This document shows positions 45,086-53,947 of a stretch of DNA of 64,000 bases, piece by piece; within the stretch, counting starts at the first letter, position 1, and every line of letters starts with the position of its first letter. A program made the translations under genes and the position numbers. Source of the stretch: Leptospira meyeri (GTDB lineage Bacteria; Spirochaetota; Leptospiria; Leptospirales; Leptospiraceae); NCBI RefSeq assembly GCF_004368965.1, contig NZ_SORO01000001.1:2140001-2204000 (forward strand). Direction: 5' to 3'. The notes below the pieces were generated by a model. The model worked only from the letters and a program-made list of their open reading frames with translations, was not told where the DNA came from and searched no databases.

Positions 45086-46081
45086 ATGGCACTAATCGAT
45101 AGAATAAAATTTGAAGGAAGTCCCAATGAAATCGTTTGGAAATATCCATCCGATGAAATCAGTACCGCAGGACAACTGATAGTGGATGAAAACCAAGAAG
45201 CCATCTTTTTTAAAGAAGGAAAGGCTTTGGATACCTTTGGGCCTGGAACCCATACTTTAAAAACAGGAAATATTCCTATTTTAGAAGCTCTCGTCAACCT
45301 TCCGTTTGGTGGAAAAACTCCCTTCACAGCGGAAGTTTATTATGTGAACAAAGCCATTTTTGCGATGAAATGGGGAACAAACACTCCCATTCCCTTGGAA
45401 GATCCCAAATACAAAATTGTATTAAACATTCGTGCTTTTGGTGATTATAAATTTCGAATCAAAGATTCAAGATCCTTTTTACTCAATGTAGTGAAAGGTG
45501 GGAATCGAACTACGAACGGATCCATTGATGAATTTTTAAAACCAAATATTGTACGTGGGATCGGTGATTTTATTTCAGAAGTTATTTTAAACAACAACAC
45601 ATCCGTGGTAGAGATCAATAAATTCAGAGATGAAAGTTCTACGGCAGGAAGGGTCAAACTGGCTCCTGAATTTGAAAAATATGGAATCGATTTAACCGAA
45701 TTTAACGTATCTTCGGTGAACTTTGACCAGAACGATCCGAACTACCAACGAATCCAAAAAATCATCACCGATAAATTCGAAATCGATATGCTAGGCGATA
45801 AATACCAACAAAAGAAAATGTTCGATATTGGACAAGCTGCTGCTGAAAACGAAGGCCAAGGTGGCGGAGCGATGGGTGCCGGGATGGGCATGGGAATGGG
45901 GATGAATATGGGCCAGATGATGGGTAATATGATGAACCAAGGTGGGGGCCAAGGGGGAACAGCACCGGCAGCAAATGATCCGGCCGCACGAATTGCTAAA
46001 CTAAAAGGGCTACTCGACCAGGGACTAATCAACGCAGAAGAGTTTGAAGCCAAAAAAAAGGAAATCCTTTCTTCATTGTAA
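45086..46081 (+). CDS. SPFH-domain protein with C-terminal SHOCT motif (YdjI-like)
   Basis: 331 residues. Residues 1-240 form an SPFH (band 7) domain with E-I-S-T-A-G-Q-L-I-V-D-E-N-Q-E-A and F-G-D-Y-K-F-R-I. A methionine/glycine-rich linker (about 264-300: G-A-G-M-G-M-G-M) leads to a SHOCT module: L-K-G-L-L-D-Q-G-L-I-N-A-E-E-F-E-A-K-K. SPFH proteins assemble on membranes as scaffolds. The related YdjI type recruits PspA during envelope stress. AAGGAAAT lies 8 nt before the ATG. It is the last gene of the 43476-46081 operon. Confidence 0.8.
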   Translation: MALIDRIKFEGSPNEIVWKYPSDEISTAGQLIVDENQEAIFFKEGKALDTFGPGTHTLKTGNIPILEALVNLPFGGKTPFTAEVYYVNKAIFAMKWGTNTPIPLEDPKYKIVLNIRAFGDYKFRIKDSRSFLLNVVKGGNRTTNGSIDEFLKPNIVRGIGDFISEVILNNNTSVVEINKFRDESSTAGRVKLAPEFEKYGIDLTEFNVSSVNFDQNDPNYQRIQKIITDKFEIDMLGDKYQQKKMFDIGQAAAENEGQGGGAMGAGMGMGMGMNMGQMMGNMMNQGGGQGGTAPAANDPAARIAKLKGLLDQGLINAEEFEAKKKEILSSL

Positions 46082-46109
46082 TGCGAAGGTTCAATAGCAA
46101 ACTTTCGCA
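46082..46109 (+). terminator. Probable terminator hairpin after the SPFH gene
   Basis: TGCGAAGGTT (46082-46091) and AACTTTCGCA (46100-46109) form a 10-bp stem with one G-T pair and an 8-nt loop, starting immediately after the stop codon. No T-run follows, so it could be a weak intrinsic terminator or a 3'-end stabiliser. Confidence 0.45.
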
Positions 46110-46234
46110 AACCGAAAAATACTCCATCTCGAGAAAGGATCTAACTTTCTTTAGGTGGAGATTGGAAGAAAATAAAGAGAGAAATAGAGAATTAATCTGA
46201 AATTGGTAACTGTAAAAAATAACCAATTTTCAAT

Positions 46235-46264
46235 TTGACAAATTGCACGAAAATCGTGTAAAAT
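46235..46264 (+). promoter_or_regulatory. Promoter with palindromic operator for the toxin-antitoxin pair
   Basis: TTGACA at 46235-46240 and TAAAAT at 46259-46264 are an almost ideal -35/-10 pair with an 18-nt spacer. The palindrome CACGA-AAA-TCGTG (46246-46258) fills the spacer, the place expected for an autorepressor. The ATG of the antitoxin is only 7 nt after the -10 box, so the transcript would have almost no leader. Confidence 0.72.
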
Positions 46265-46271
46265 AGTAAAT

Positions 46272-46490
46272 ATGAAAAGTATTACTTTTAGAGCTGACGA
46301 AAGGGCGATTGAAAAAGCTCGTTTAAAAGCAAGTAAACAAAAAAGGTCACTAAATGACATTTTTAATGAATGGCTCCGCGCTTATTCTGAATCTGAGCCA
46401 AAAGATTTTGATTTAGATGCGTATTTGAAAAAATTTGAATATGTGAAGATAAACCGAAAAATAACTCGTGAAGAAGCCAATGAAAGGTAA
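46272..46490 (+). CDS. Antitoxin, probably ribbon-helix-helix type (VapB-like)
   Basis: 72 residues. The N-terminal strand K-S-I-T-F-R-A-D-E and following helices (A-I-E-K-A-R-L-K-A-S, then S-L-N-D-I-F-N-E-W-L) match a ribbon-helix-helix DNA-binding domain. The acidic C-terminal tail would wrap the toxin. It overlaps the PIN toxin gene by 11 nt. The promoter operator just upstream suggests it represses its own operon. The SPFH operon lies upstream on the same strand, but the good promoter makes this an independent unit. Confidence 0.78.
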   Translation: MKSITFRADERAIEKARLKASKQKRSLNDIFNEWLRAYSESEPKDFDLDAYLKKFEYVKINRKITREEANER

Positions 46491-46935
46491 AATCTTCATC
46501 GATACGAATGTATTTATTTACTTCTTTTCACCTAAGGATTTTGAAAAAAAGGAAATCTCTTCAAATATCATAAAAGCTTCTTTTAAATCTGATAGATTTT
46601 CTATAAGTTACCAAGTCATCCAAGAATTTAGCAATGTAATGCTTACAAAAGGACAAACACCAATGAAAGGTCAGGATATTTCAAGTTTCATAGAAAAAAT
46701 CTTAGATCCAATTTGTTCTTTTTTCCCAACAACTGAATTTTACAAAAATGCTCTGAAATTAAGAGAGAAGAATCAATTATCTTATTATGATTCTTTGATT
46801 GTTTTGGCGGCTTTAGAACTCGATTGCGATTATTTATTGTCTGAAGACTTTAATGATGGAGCAAAAATTAACAGATTAAAAATTATCAATCCATTTCATA
46901 AGATGAATGCAAAATTACTAAAATCTATTCTATAA
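46480..46935 (+). CDS. PIN-domain toxin (VapC-like)
   Basis: 151 residues from ATG 46480; a GTG at 46468 would add four residues. The PIN domain acids are in F-I-D-T-N-V-F (Asp), Q-E-F (Glu), Y-Y-D-S-L-I-V (Asp) and L-L-S-E-D-F-N-D-G (Asp). This gives the four-acid metal site of a ribonuclease. VapC toxins cleave tRNA or rRNA and are held inactive by the antitoxin. The target cannot be predicted. The gene lies within an otherwise core-like neighbourhood, so transfer is possible. Confidence 0.85.
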   Translation: MKGKIFIDTNVFIYFFSPKDFEKKEISSNIIKASFKSDRFSISYQVIQEFSNVMLTKGQTPMKGQDISSFIEKILDPICSFFPTTEFYKNALKLREKNQLSYYDSLIVLAALELDCDYLLSEDFNDGAKINRLKIINPFHKMNAKLLKSIL

Positions 46936-46952
46936 TTCCCAAATTTCGATGT

Positions 46953-48704
46953 TTAAGAAAACAATTGTTTGATCTCAGCCAGGTTCGCTTCTGCTTCCTG
47001 TTCCCCTTTATCGATGATTTCTTGGTAACGAGCAAAATCAAATAACTGAAATTCTTCCAAATGAAAATGTACAAAAAGATCCATTTTAGGTCGTTTGAGG
47101 CGAGTGATCTCTCTTCCTTCCAAGGTGATGGTTCTTGTCATAATCTGTAAGATAGGAGGATATTTTAAAGTATCCCAAATATAACGAAAGAATCCTTTTT
47201 CTGTTGTGTTACGATCTTCAAAGAGTTTGACCGGGACAATTTCTTGCAAAGGAGAAACATTGATTCCCATCACAACATCTGCACCTTTAGAGCGAATGAG
47301 GTTTTCCGGAACGTTATTGATCATCCCTCCATCCACGAGTAATTTTTCTCCAAGTCTGTAAGGAGGAAAGGCACCAGGCAAACTCATCGCACTGGTGAGT
47401 GCTTCTGTAATAGGTCCTTGGTCAAAGATATGTTCTTTTCCTGTTTGTAAATCTACTGCGGAAGTGGCAAAAGGGAGAGGCAATTCTTCAATTCTTTGGT
47501 CACCAAACCCTTTCTTTAACATTCGTTTCATTCTGGCACCTTTAAAAAAGGCAACAACCGGAATCGTTGGATCGAAGGCACTTTCCAATCCACCGAAGAA
47601 ATTTTTAATCATCTCTTCGATTTCTACCGGTGAATTTTTTCTCGCATACAAAGCCGCAATCACAGCTCCCATCGATGCGCCAGAAACAAAATCAAAATGA
47701 ATTCCTTCTCTATGTAAAACTTTTAACAAACCAACATGCGCCAAGGCTCTGGCTCCACCGCCACCTAACGCCAAACCTCTCGTTTTTGCCACAAGGTATC
47801 TGGCTAACGTATCTTTTTGATAAAATGTTTTGAGTGATTGGTCTTGGGGAAGGTAACTTTTACGAACACCACTTTCCATCATACGAATGGCACGGCCTTC
47901 AAAGTTTCGGATTCGAGTTTTCCAAAAATTGATGATTTCTTCTTTTTCTTTGTAAAACTTTTCCGGTTCATCTTCCCAAAATACAATAAAGTCAGATTGT
48001 ACTACAAGATAATGTAAATCCATCCTGGAAGTGGATTCATCAAAATAAATATGAAGTAAAGGGGTTTTACTTCTAAGATTAGTTAAGTATTCTGAAATTT
48101 TTGTTGGGTCCATTCCTTTGAAAGTGGAAATGGGAATGGCTGATGATAATTTTTTGGTGACCTCACCATACTCATCTAAAAAGGTTTTTACTTTTTCACC
48201 AAAATGGTATTCGGGTTCTAAGGGAACATGAACACATAACCTTCGTAATCCGGAAAAAGTATCTTTATGGCTAGGTCGATCTAAGTTCTCTCGCATTCGA
48301 GAGCCCATCATCTGGATGATGTTTTGCGCAAAAACCTTTTCTTGGGATGCCAATTGCAAAAACAGTTTTCCATTCAAAACATAAACGAGGGAATCAATGA
48401 CAGCGATGGCGGAAGTAGAATGGTTAGAACTGGAGATGAGTGAGTTCTCGGCCAAAACCTGACCCGAACCCACATATACATGACCTTGCCCGGCCACATT
48501 CTCAAGAAGGATTTCGCCATACCGAACAATATAAATCGATTCCGAAGACTCTCCTTTATAATAGAGAGCTTCGTGGCTTCGAATTAATTTTTCTTGGACA
48601 TTGTTTGCCAGTCTTAACAGAACAGCAGGGGGAAGTTTTTTGAACAAATCCACAGACTTTAAAAAGTTTTGTATGGCCTGTCGTTCTAATTCTGTTCGTT
48701 TCAT
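46953..48704 (-). CDS. Patatin-like phospholipase with cyclic-nucleotide-binding domain
   Basis: 583 residues. A CNB domain occupies about 15-140 (G-E-S-S-E-S-I-Y-I-V-R-Y-G-E-I-L). Its binding cassette lacks the usual G-E..R-A-A set, so nucleotide binding is uncertain. The patatin domain (about 308-480) has the oxyanion loop G-G-G-G-A-R, the nucleophile in G-A-S-M-G and the catalytic Asp in D-G-G. The layout resembles the neuropathy-target-esterase family. It would hydrolyse phospholipids or lysophospholipids at a membrane. It starts 15 nt after the MATE gene on the same strand, so both may be cotranscribed. Confidence 0.88.
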   Translation of the reverse strand: MKRTELERQAIQNFLKSVDLFKKLPPAVLLRLANNVQEKLIRSHEALYYKGESSESIYIVRYGEILLENVAGQGHVYVGSGQVLAENSLISSSNHSTSAIAVIDSLVYVLNGKLFLQLASQEKVFAQNIIQMMGSRMRENLDRPSHKDTFSGLRRLCVHVPLEPEYHFGEKVKTFLDEYGEVTKKLSSAIPISTFKGMDPTKISEYLTNLRSKTPLLHIYFDESTSRMDLHYLVVQSDFIVFWEDEPEKFYKEKEEIINFWKTRIRNFEGRAIRMMESGVRKSYLPQDQSLKTFYQKDTLARYLVAKTRGLALGGGGARALAHVGLLKVLHREGIHFDFVSGASMGAVIAALYARKNSPVEIEEMIKNFFGGLESAFDPTIPVVAFFKGARMKRMLKKGFGDQRIEELPLPFATSAVDLQTGKEHIFDQGPITEALTSAMSLPGAFPPYRLGEKLLVDGGMINNVPENLIRSKGADVVMGINVSPLQEIVPVKLFEDRNTTEKGFFRYIWDTLKYPPILQIMTRTITLEGREITRLKRPKMDLFVHFHLEEFQLFDFARYQEIIDKGEQEAEANLAEIKQLFS

Positions 48705-48719
48705 TTTCCCCTCGTTCTA

Positions 48720-50075
48720 TTAAATTCGTATGTTCACCCACTCCTTCTTACGAAATTTTCTGACAAAAATCACTGCCATGAGTAAAATCCAAATAAAAAA
48801 CGCAGACCATATTCCAAAATTACCCCACGCTAGGACAATCCCGAATAAATAGGCCAACGGCAACATGATGATGAATGATACAATGAGATAAACAAACATT
48901 ACATAATACATCATCCCTGCACTACGAAGCGCAGAACCAATCACCATATGATACGCATCTCCCACTTGGATGAGGGCCACAATACAAAGTGCAGGATATG
49001 CTACCTTTGCAACGGCGGGAACATCTGTAAAAAGTCCAATGAGCCAAGGACCTGCGATGATAAAAAAGAGTCCCATACTTCCCATGACGATGGCTGAAAA
49101 AGTGGCAGAGCGCATTGTACCTTCATAAGCCAATCGAAGTTTTCCCTGTCCCATTGATTGACCAAGAATGGTAGTGGCCGCAATCCCAAAAGAAAATCCA
49201 GGCATAAAAGACAAACTAAGACATGTTAATACAACACTAGCAGAAGCAAGAGTGGTTGTGCTAATCATTCCAGCAATTTTATAAAATCCAGAAAAGGCAA
49301 AGTTTACGAGTGTTCCTTCCACAGCAGGAGCGAATCCAACCATACAAAGTTCTTTGATGATTTCAAAACTTGGAGTAAAAATTTGATACTGAAAGTACTT
49401 GATGACATCTTTTCGGAAAAAATAAAACACCACAATGAGAAGAGCAGGAATTGAAGACAAACTAGAGGCAATGGCCGCACCTTTCACTCCCCAAGCTGGG
49501 AAACCCCAGTTTCCAAAGATGAGTAACCAGTTAAAAAAGATATTGGTGACTGCGGCTAAAATGGAAGATATCATCCCCACCTGCACAATTCCAATCCCGT
49601 CAAAAAATCCACGTAAGGCGAACCCAACAAAAAAGAGAACTGTTCCTAAGAATCGATAGGAAAGATAAACGCCAGCCACTTCGATCACTTGCGGATCATC
49701 TCCGATCCAACCCATAAACTCTGGAGCATAAAGGAATCCGAAATAGGACAAAAGAGATCCTAAAACTAAGGACAAATATACGGAGTTAACTAGAGTGATT
49801 CCGACCCCTTTGTCATTTTTTTCGCCAAATCGGCGTGCTACGATGATTTGTACGGCCATTGATCCGCCCATAAGAAAGGCGAAGATGGAAAAATAAACCA
49901 TCCCACCAAATCCAACTGCGGCAAGAGGAACCTCACCGAGTTTCCCTACCATAGCAGTATCTGCTACCATAATGGCTGTATAACTGATCATTCCAAAAAA
50001 AACAGGGATTGCTAATCCAAGAATTTTCTGATTCAATCGAGTTGGCTTCAAGATGCGTCTAATTTTGTGAAGCAT
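48720..50075 (-). CDS. MATE-family efflux transporter
   Basis: 451 residues with twelve membrane helices in two homologous halves. Each half begins with a MATE-type pattern, for example M-V-A-D-T-A-M-V-G-K-L-G and I-A-A-T-T-I-L-G-Q-S-M-G-Q-G. MATE proteins expel cationic drugs, dyes or lipids using sodium or protons. The substrate is not predictable. The gene is divergent from the deaminase-like gene, with only 17 nt between the start codons, and leads into the patatin gene. Confidence 0.92.
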   Translation of the reverse strand: MLHKIRRILKPTRLNQKILGLAIPVFFGMISYTAIMVADTAMVGKLGEVPLAAVGFGGMVYFSIFAFLMGGSMAVQIIVARRFGEKNDKGVGITLVNSVYLSLVLGSLLSYFGFLYAPEFMGWIGDDPQVIEVAGVYLSYRFLGTVLFFVGFALRGFFDGIGIVQVGMISSILAAVTNIFFNWLLIFGNWGFPAWGVKGAAIASSLSSIPALLIVVFYFFRKDVIKYFQYQIFTPSFEIIKELCMVGFAPAVEGTLVNFAFSGFYKIAGMISTTTLASASVVLTCLSLSFMPGFSFGIAATTILGQSMGQGKLRLAYEGTMRSATFSAIVMGSMGLFFIIAGPWLIGLFTDVPAVAKVAYPALCIVALIQVGDAYHMVIGSALRSAGMMYYVMFVYLIVSFIIMLPLAYLFGIVLAWGNFGIWSAFFIWILLMAVIFVRKFRKKEWVNIRI

Positions 50076-50092
50076 AGTTTTGTCATTCTTAT

Positions 50093-51403
50093 ATGTATTG
50101 CGATCTACACAACCACCTTTATGGATGTTTACCCCCTGAAACTTTGTATCGAATTGGAAAAAATAACCCAGAACCTAGATGGCATCTCTATTTAGATTCT
50201 TATGAAAAAGCTTATGGGATAAAAATTCGGCCTTCCACTTTTTTTGAAGATTATGCTGACATAAAAGAATTTTCCAAACTCTATCACTTTCGAGAAAAGG
50301 CTCCTTTTTTACATTTCCAAGCAAAGTTCAACCTCATCATCGCACTCGTTAAGTTTGATGAAAGAGAAATAACAGAAGTGACACATGATGTTGTGTTATC
50401 TAATAGTTTGGAAGATATCAGTTACGCTGAATATCGTTTGATGTTTGGGAAAGAAGAACCAAAAGAAAGTTTTTATAGTAAACTAATGGCCTGTTTGGAA
50501 GGCCTCACCAAAGGAGAAAATTCAGCAAAAAAAGAAGGCAAAACCATCCAATCAAAACTAGTGATGTCTCTACATAGAGATATCAATTTTGAAAGGCACT
50601 ATGACTGGATGAAAAATTGGATGGAAAAAGAATCTGTCATCCGAGAAGGACTTGTGGGAATCGATTTCTGTCATATCGAAGAAGGCCATCCGCCAAAAGA
50701 TAAAAAATCTTTTTTCCAATCCGTAATTAAAGACAACCAAGCAGAACCTAACACTGCCTTGTCGATTCTCTATCATGTAGGAGAAAGTTTCCGAGACAAA
50801 ACTCCTTTCTCTGCAGTCCGGTGGGTTTTGGAATCCGCATTGAATGGTGTGCATCGGCTTGGACATGCCTTGGCCCTCGGAATCGATTCTGATTATTTTT
50901 TGGGAGATGAAAGGACAGAGCTTGTATCAGAAGCCAAAGACCAAATTGAATGCGAATTGGAATCTTATGATGAAATTTCCTCCTTTGGCAGTTTTTATCC
51001 CAAAGAAGAACTCGAACTGAAACGAAAGGAACTAAAAACCAAACCAGATTCTGAACTCTTAAAAATCCAGTTCGATGCAAAACAGTCCCAGTACCTCCAT
51101 ACCTTCCAAAACTTTGTTATGTCTAAGATAGCACAAACCGAAGCTGTGATTGAATGCTGTCCCTCTTCCAATTTATACATTGGAATGTTGGAGTCGCACA
51201 TCGATCACCCCATCACAAGATTTTTGCAAAACGATATCAAACTTACCATAGGATCCGATGACCCAGGATTATTTGGAACCACAATGCCCGAGGAGTATCA
51301 CCACGCCCATACCGCTGGTGTGTCTGAAAAAGATTTGGAAACCATCCGGGAAAGGTCTTTTTCCTATAGATCGACCAAACTTTCAGGGCGTGAATTGGAT
51401 TGA
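50093..51403 (+). CDS. Adenosine deaminase-like metal-dependent hydrolase
   Basis: 436 residues, longer than typical adenosine deaminase (about 340). The TIM-barrel metal site is recognisable: C-D-L-H-N-H-L-Y-G, Y-H-V-G-E-S, R-L-G-H-A-L and S-D-D-P-G-L-F-G-T, with the catalytic acids in place. An insert of roughly 80 residues (about 275-345, rich in E/K) is unusual. It probably deaminates adenosine or a related nucleoside or amine. The start is 17 nt from the divergent MATE start, so its promoter must overlap that gene. Confidence 0.75.
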   Translation: MYCDLHNHLYGCLPPETLYRIGKNNPEPRWHLYLDSYEKAYGIKIRPSTFFEDYADIKEFSKLYHFREKAPFLHFQAKFNLIIALVKFDEREITEVTHDVVLSNSLEDISYAEYRLMFGKEEPKESFYSKLMACLEGLTKGENSAKKEGKTIQSKLVMSLHRDINFERHYDWMKNWMEKESVIREGLVGIDFCHIEEGHPPKDKKSFFQSVIKDNQAEPNTALSILYHVGESFRDKTPFSAVRWVLESALNGVHRLGHALALGIDSDYFLGDERTELVSEAKDQIECELESYDEISSFGSFYPKEELELKRKELKTKPDSELLKIQFDAKQSQYLHTFQNFVMSKIAQTEAVIECCPSSNLYIGMLESHIDHPITRFLQNDIKLTIGSDDPGLFGTTMPEEYHHAHTAGVSEKDLETIRERSFSYRSTKLSGRELD

Positions 51404-51433
51404 CCCTGACAGAGATTAGGTAAACTGGAAAGT

Positions 51434-52126
51434 ATGCGGATTTTTTCCCAAGTTTTTGTGCCCATGATTGTCTTTTCTTTGGCAATGGGACCAGTTTTGG
51501 GACAAACCAAAGAAGGTTTTTACGACACAAATAACTACGATCTTAGAAATCTTCCGAAATCCGATCCAGAATCCAATGTACTGCAGGATGTAACCATTCC
51601 ACCCAAATTTGAAACTCCTGTTCTCGCCACTCCCAAAAATGTGAAAACCCAATACAGTGGGATTGAGTCAATTCCCGGTGCTGGCGCCTTAATGAATTCC
51701 AGAACCACTTCCAACTCGAGCCAATCAGCGGCCAATCCCTACAATCTAACAGGTTCACAAAATTTACCGATCAACCCACTCACTGGGGAAATCAACGAAC
51801 AAGCTCTACAAAACCAATTGCAAAAAAGTAGAATCAAACAAGAGTTAAAGAAAAAACAAAAAGAAGAGTTTGATGAAGATGCAGTCTACGAAGAAACAAA
51901 ATTCCGAAGGGCATATATCATTTTCTTTTTAACCTTACCATTTGCTCTCATTGTTTCAGCAGGAGGAGTGGCCCTGCTTGCACCTGCTCTGCAAAAATCT
52001 GCCTTAGCAAGTGGGATTCTCATTACGGGAACCACAGGTCTTTCTGGAACCAATGTTTATCTAGATAGACAAAGAATAGAAGAACACCGAGAAAAGAAAA
52101 AACAATTGGCTGAAGTTTACCCTTGA
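51434..52126 (+). CDS. Exported or membrane protein, function unknown
   Basis: 230 residues. The signal peptide ends at about residue 24 (G-P-V-L-G-Q). A polar Ser/Asn/Thr-rich region to about residue 130 follows, then a charged coiled segment (K-K-K-Q-K-E-E-F-D-E). A membrane hairpin lies at about 155-210, with F-F-L-T-L-P-F-A-L-I-V-S-A-G-G-V and a basic C-terminus. The next gene, trkH, starts inside its stop (TTGA), so the two are coupled. No family was recognised; it may be an accessory protein of the potassium transporter. Confidence 0.6.
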   Translation: MRIFSQVFVPMIVFSLAMGPVLGQTKEGFYDTNNYDLRNLPKSDPESNVLQDVTIPPKFETPVLATPKNVKTQYSGIESIPGAGALMNSRTTSNSSQSAANPYNLTGSQNLPINPLTGEINEQALQNQLQKSRIKQELKKKQKEEFDEDAVYEETKFRRAYIIFFLTLPFALIVSAGGVALLAPALQKSALASGILITGTTGLSGTNVYLDRQRIEEHREKKKQLAEVYP

Positions 52127-53940
52127 AGTTCAAACGATTCTTCGTTTTCCTATCACGTTTTTTTCTTTATTTACAAGTCCAAAGATTCGAAATCCGAAAA
52201 CTTTACATAGAGCACTTCCGTTGGATGGGAAGAATGTTTTATATATTCTTTGGTTTTTTGTCCGTTACGATTCTAATTTTAGATTTTGGATTCTATTATC
52301 CAGAAAGTTGGAAAGAATACGTAACACTTTCGATTCGAACTCTTGTTTCGTTTTTTATTTTATATGAATCCATCCATTTAATTTTTACGAACAAACGATG
52401 GAAAGAATACGTATCCATTCACAAAATAGAACTTATCATCTTGCTGATGTTAGGCCTAGAGTTTATTTATGAAAAAAATATAGTCTCTATACTAAAGTCA
52501 TACCATATTTCGGGAGATGATACCACGCTGATCTTTTTATCGGCAAACCAAGTTTTATTTTTATTTTCTAACTTAGCCCATTTTTATCGACTTTCCAGAA
52601 ACCATGATTCCAAAAAATTAAATCCCTCCATCGTATTTGTTTCTTCTTTTGCTTTTATCATTTTACTCGGAGTTTGTTTTTTACATTTTCCGAAATCCAC
52701 CAACGGAAGTGTTCCTTCTATTGATATTGTATTCACAACCATCAGTGCAACTTGTGTGACAGGCCTTTCGACAGTCGATTTAAGTTCGAGTTTCACTTTG
52801 ACTGGACAATTGATTGTTTTACTTCTCATCCAAGTGGGGGGACTAGGGCTTATGACCCTAACCAGTTTTTTTTCAATCTTCCTTGCTGGAAAAGTTTCCG
52901 TAAGTGATACGATGATGATCAAAGACCTTCTCTCCGAAGAAACCATGGGTCGTGCAAAAGAAATTTTAAAACAAATAACGATCCAAACTCTTGTGATTGA
53001 ATCCATCGGTGCTATATTATTATTTTATAGTTTCCCAGAAAACTTCCCGATTGTCCTTTCTGAAAAAATTTATTATTCTATCTTTCATTCTATTTCTGCA
53101 TTTTGTAATGCTGGTTTTAGTTTGTTACCGAATGGACTGGCAACCGAAGCCTTTCAAAGATCAGAAGGTTTTTTATCGGTGATTATGCTTCTGATAGTAC
53201 TCGGTGGGCTTGGGTTTCCCGTATTATTTCAAATTCGAACAAGACTATCCAATCCTTTTGACTTTAAGTTTCGGTGGTCTGTTACCTCCAAGTTGGTATT
53301 TTGGACGACCGGCTGTCTTTTGTTATTCGGTTGGATTTCATATTATTTTTTAGAACAGAATTCCAGTTTAAAAGGTCTTACCGCCTCGGAACAGATCTTT
53401 CATTCCTTGTTTTATTCGGTCACCACAAGAACCGCTGGGTTTAATACTTTGGACTTAAGCCAAATGGGATTTCCCATCACCTTCATTTCTTTCTTTTTAA
53501 TGTGGGTGGGAGCTTCTCCTGTTTCTACAGGAGGAGGGATCAAAACCACAACATTTGCCATCTCTCTTATAAACATAACCAACGAAATTCGTGGAAAAGA
53601 AAGGATGGAAATAGATCACCGAACAATTGCTAATTCATCTATTGCGAGAGCCAGCGCCACTATTGTGTTATCTTTATTCGTAATTTTTGTTGCCATCTTT
53701 GGTTTATTGATTACTGAGAATGTAAATTTCATTGATTTATGTTATGAAGTGGTTTCTGCTTTTGGTACAGTGGGACTCACTCGTGGTCTCACTCCTCATC
53801 TGAGTGGTTCTGGTAAAATTATCATTTGTACGGTAATGTTTGTGGGTAGGGTCGGAATTTTGACCTTACTTGTCGCGCTCTCCAAAAAAGTAGATCGTAT
53901 CTCGTATGAATATCCGAAAGAATATGTGGTTGTAGGTTGA
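52123..53940 (+). CDS. TrkH/KtrB-type potassium transporter membrane subunit
   Basis: 605 residues. Residues 1-150 add three to four extra helices before the core. The core has the four P-loop repeats of the superfamily, each with a filter glycine: T-C-V-T-G-L-S-T, C-N-A-G-F-S-L, R-T-A-G-F-N-T and F-G-T-V-G-L-T. The start is TTG in an overlap with the previous stop. The gating partner TrkA/KtrA follows after 7 nt. Together they should take up K+, driven by ATP/ADP-dependent gating and by ion gradients. Trk and Ktr types cannot be separated firmly. Confidence 0.9.
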   Translation: MKFKRFFVFLSRFFLYLQVQRFEIRKLYIEHFRWMGRMFYIFFGFLSVTILILDFGFYYPESWKEYVTLSIRTLVSFFILYESIHLIFTNKRWKEYVSIHKIELIILLMLGLEFIYEKNIVSILKSYHISGDDTTLIFLSANQVLFLFSNLAHFYRLSRNHDSKKLNPSIVFVSSFAFIILLGVCFLHFPKSTNGSVPSIDIVFTTISATCVTGLSTVDLSSSFTLTGQLIVLLLIQVGGLGLMTLTSFFSIFLAGKVSVSDTMMIKDLLSEETMGRAKEILKQITIQTLVIESIGAILLFYSFPENFPIVLSEKIYYSIFHSISAFCNAGFSLLPNGLATEAFQRSEGFLSVIMLLIVLGGLGFPVLFQIRTRLSNPFDFKFRWSVTSKLVFWTTGCLLLFGWISYYFLEQNSSLKGLTASEQIFHSLFYSVTTRTAGFNTLDLSQMGFPITFISFFLMWVGASPVSTGGGIKTTTFAISLINITNEIRGKERMEIDHRTIANSSIARASATIVLSLFVIFVAIFGLLITENVNFIDLCYEVVSAFGTVGLTRGLTPHLSGSGKIIICTVMFVGRVGILTLLVALSKKVDRISYEYPKEYVVVG

Positions 53941-53947
53941 ACTTCGT

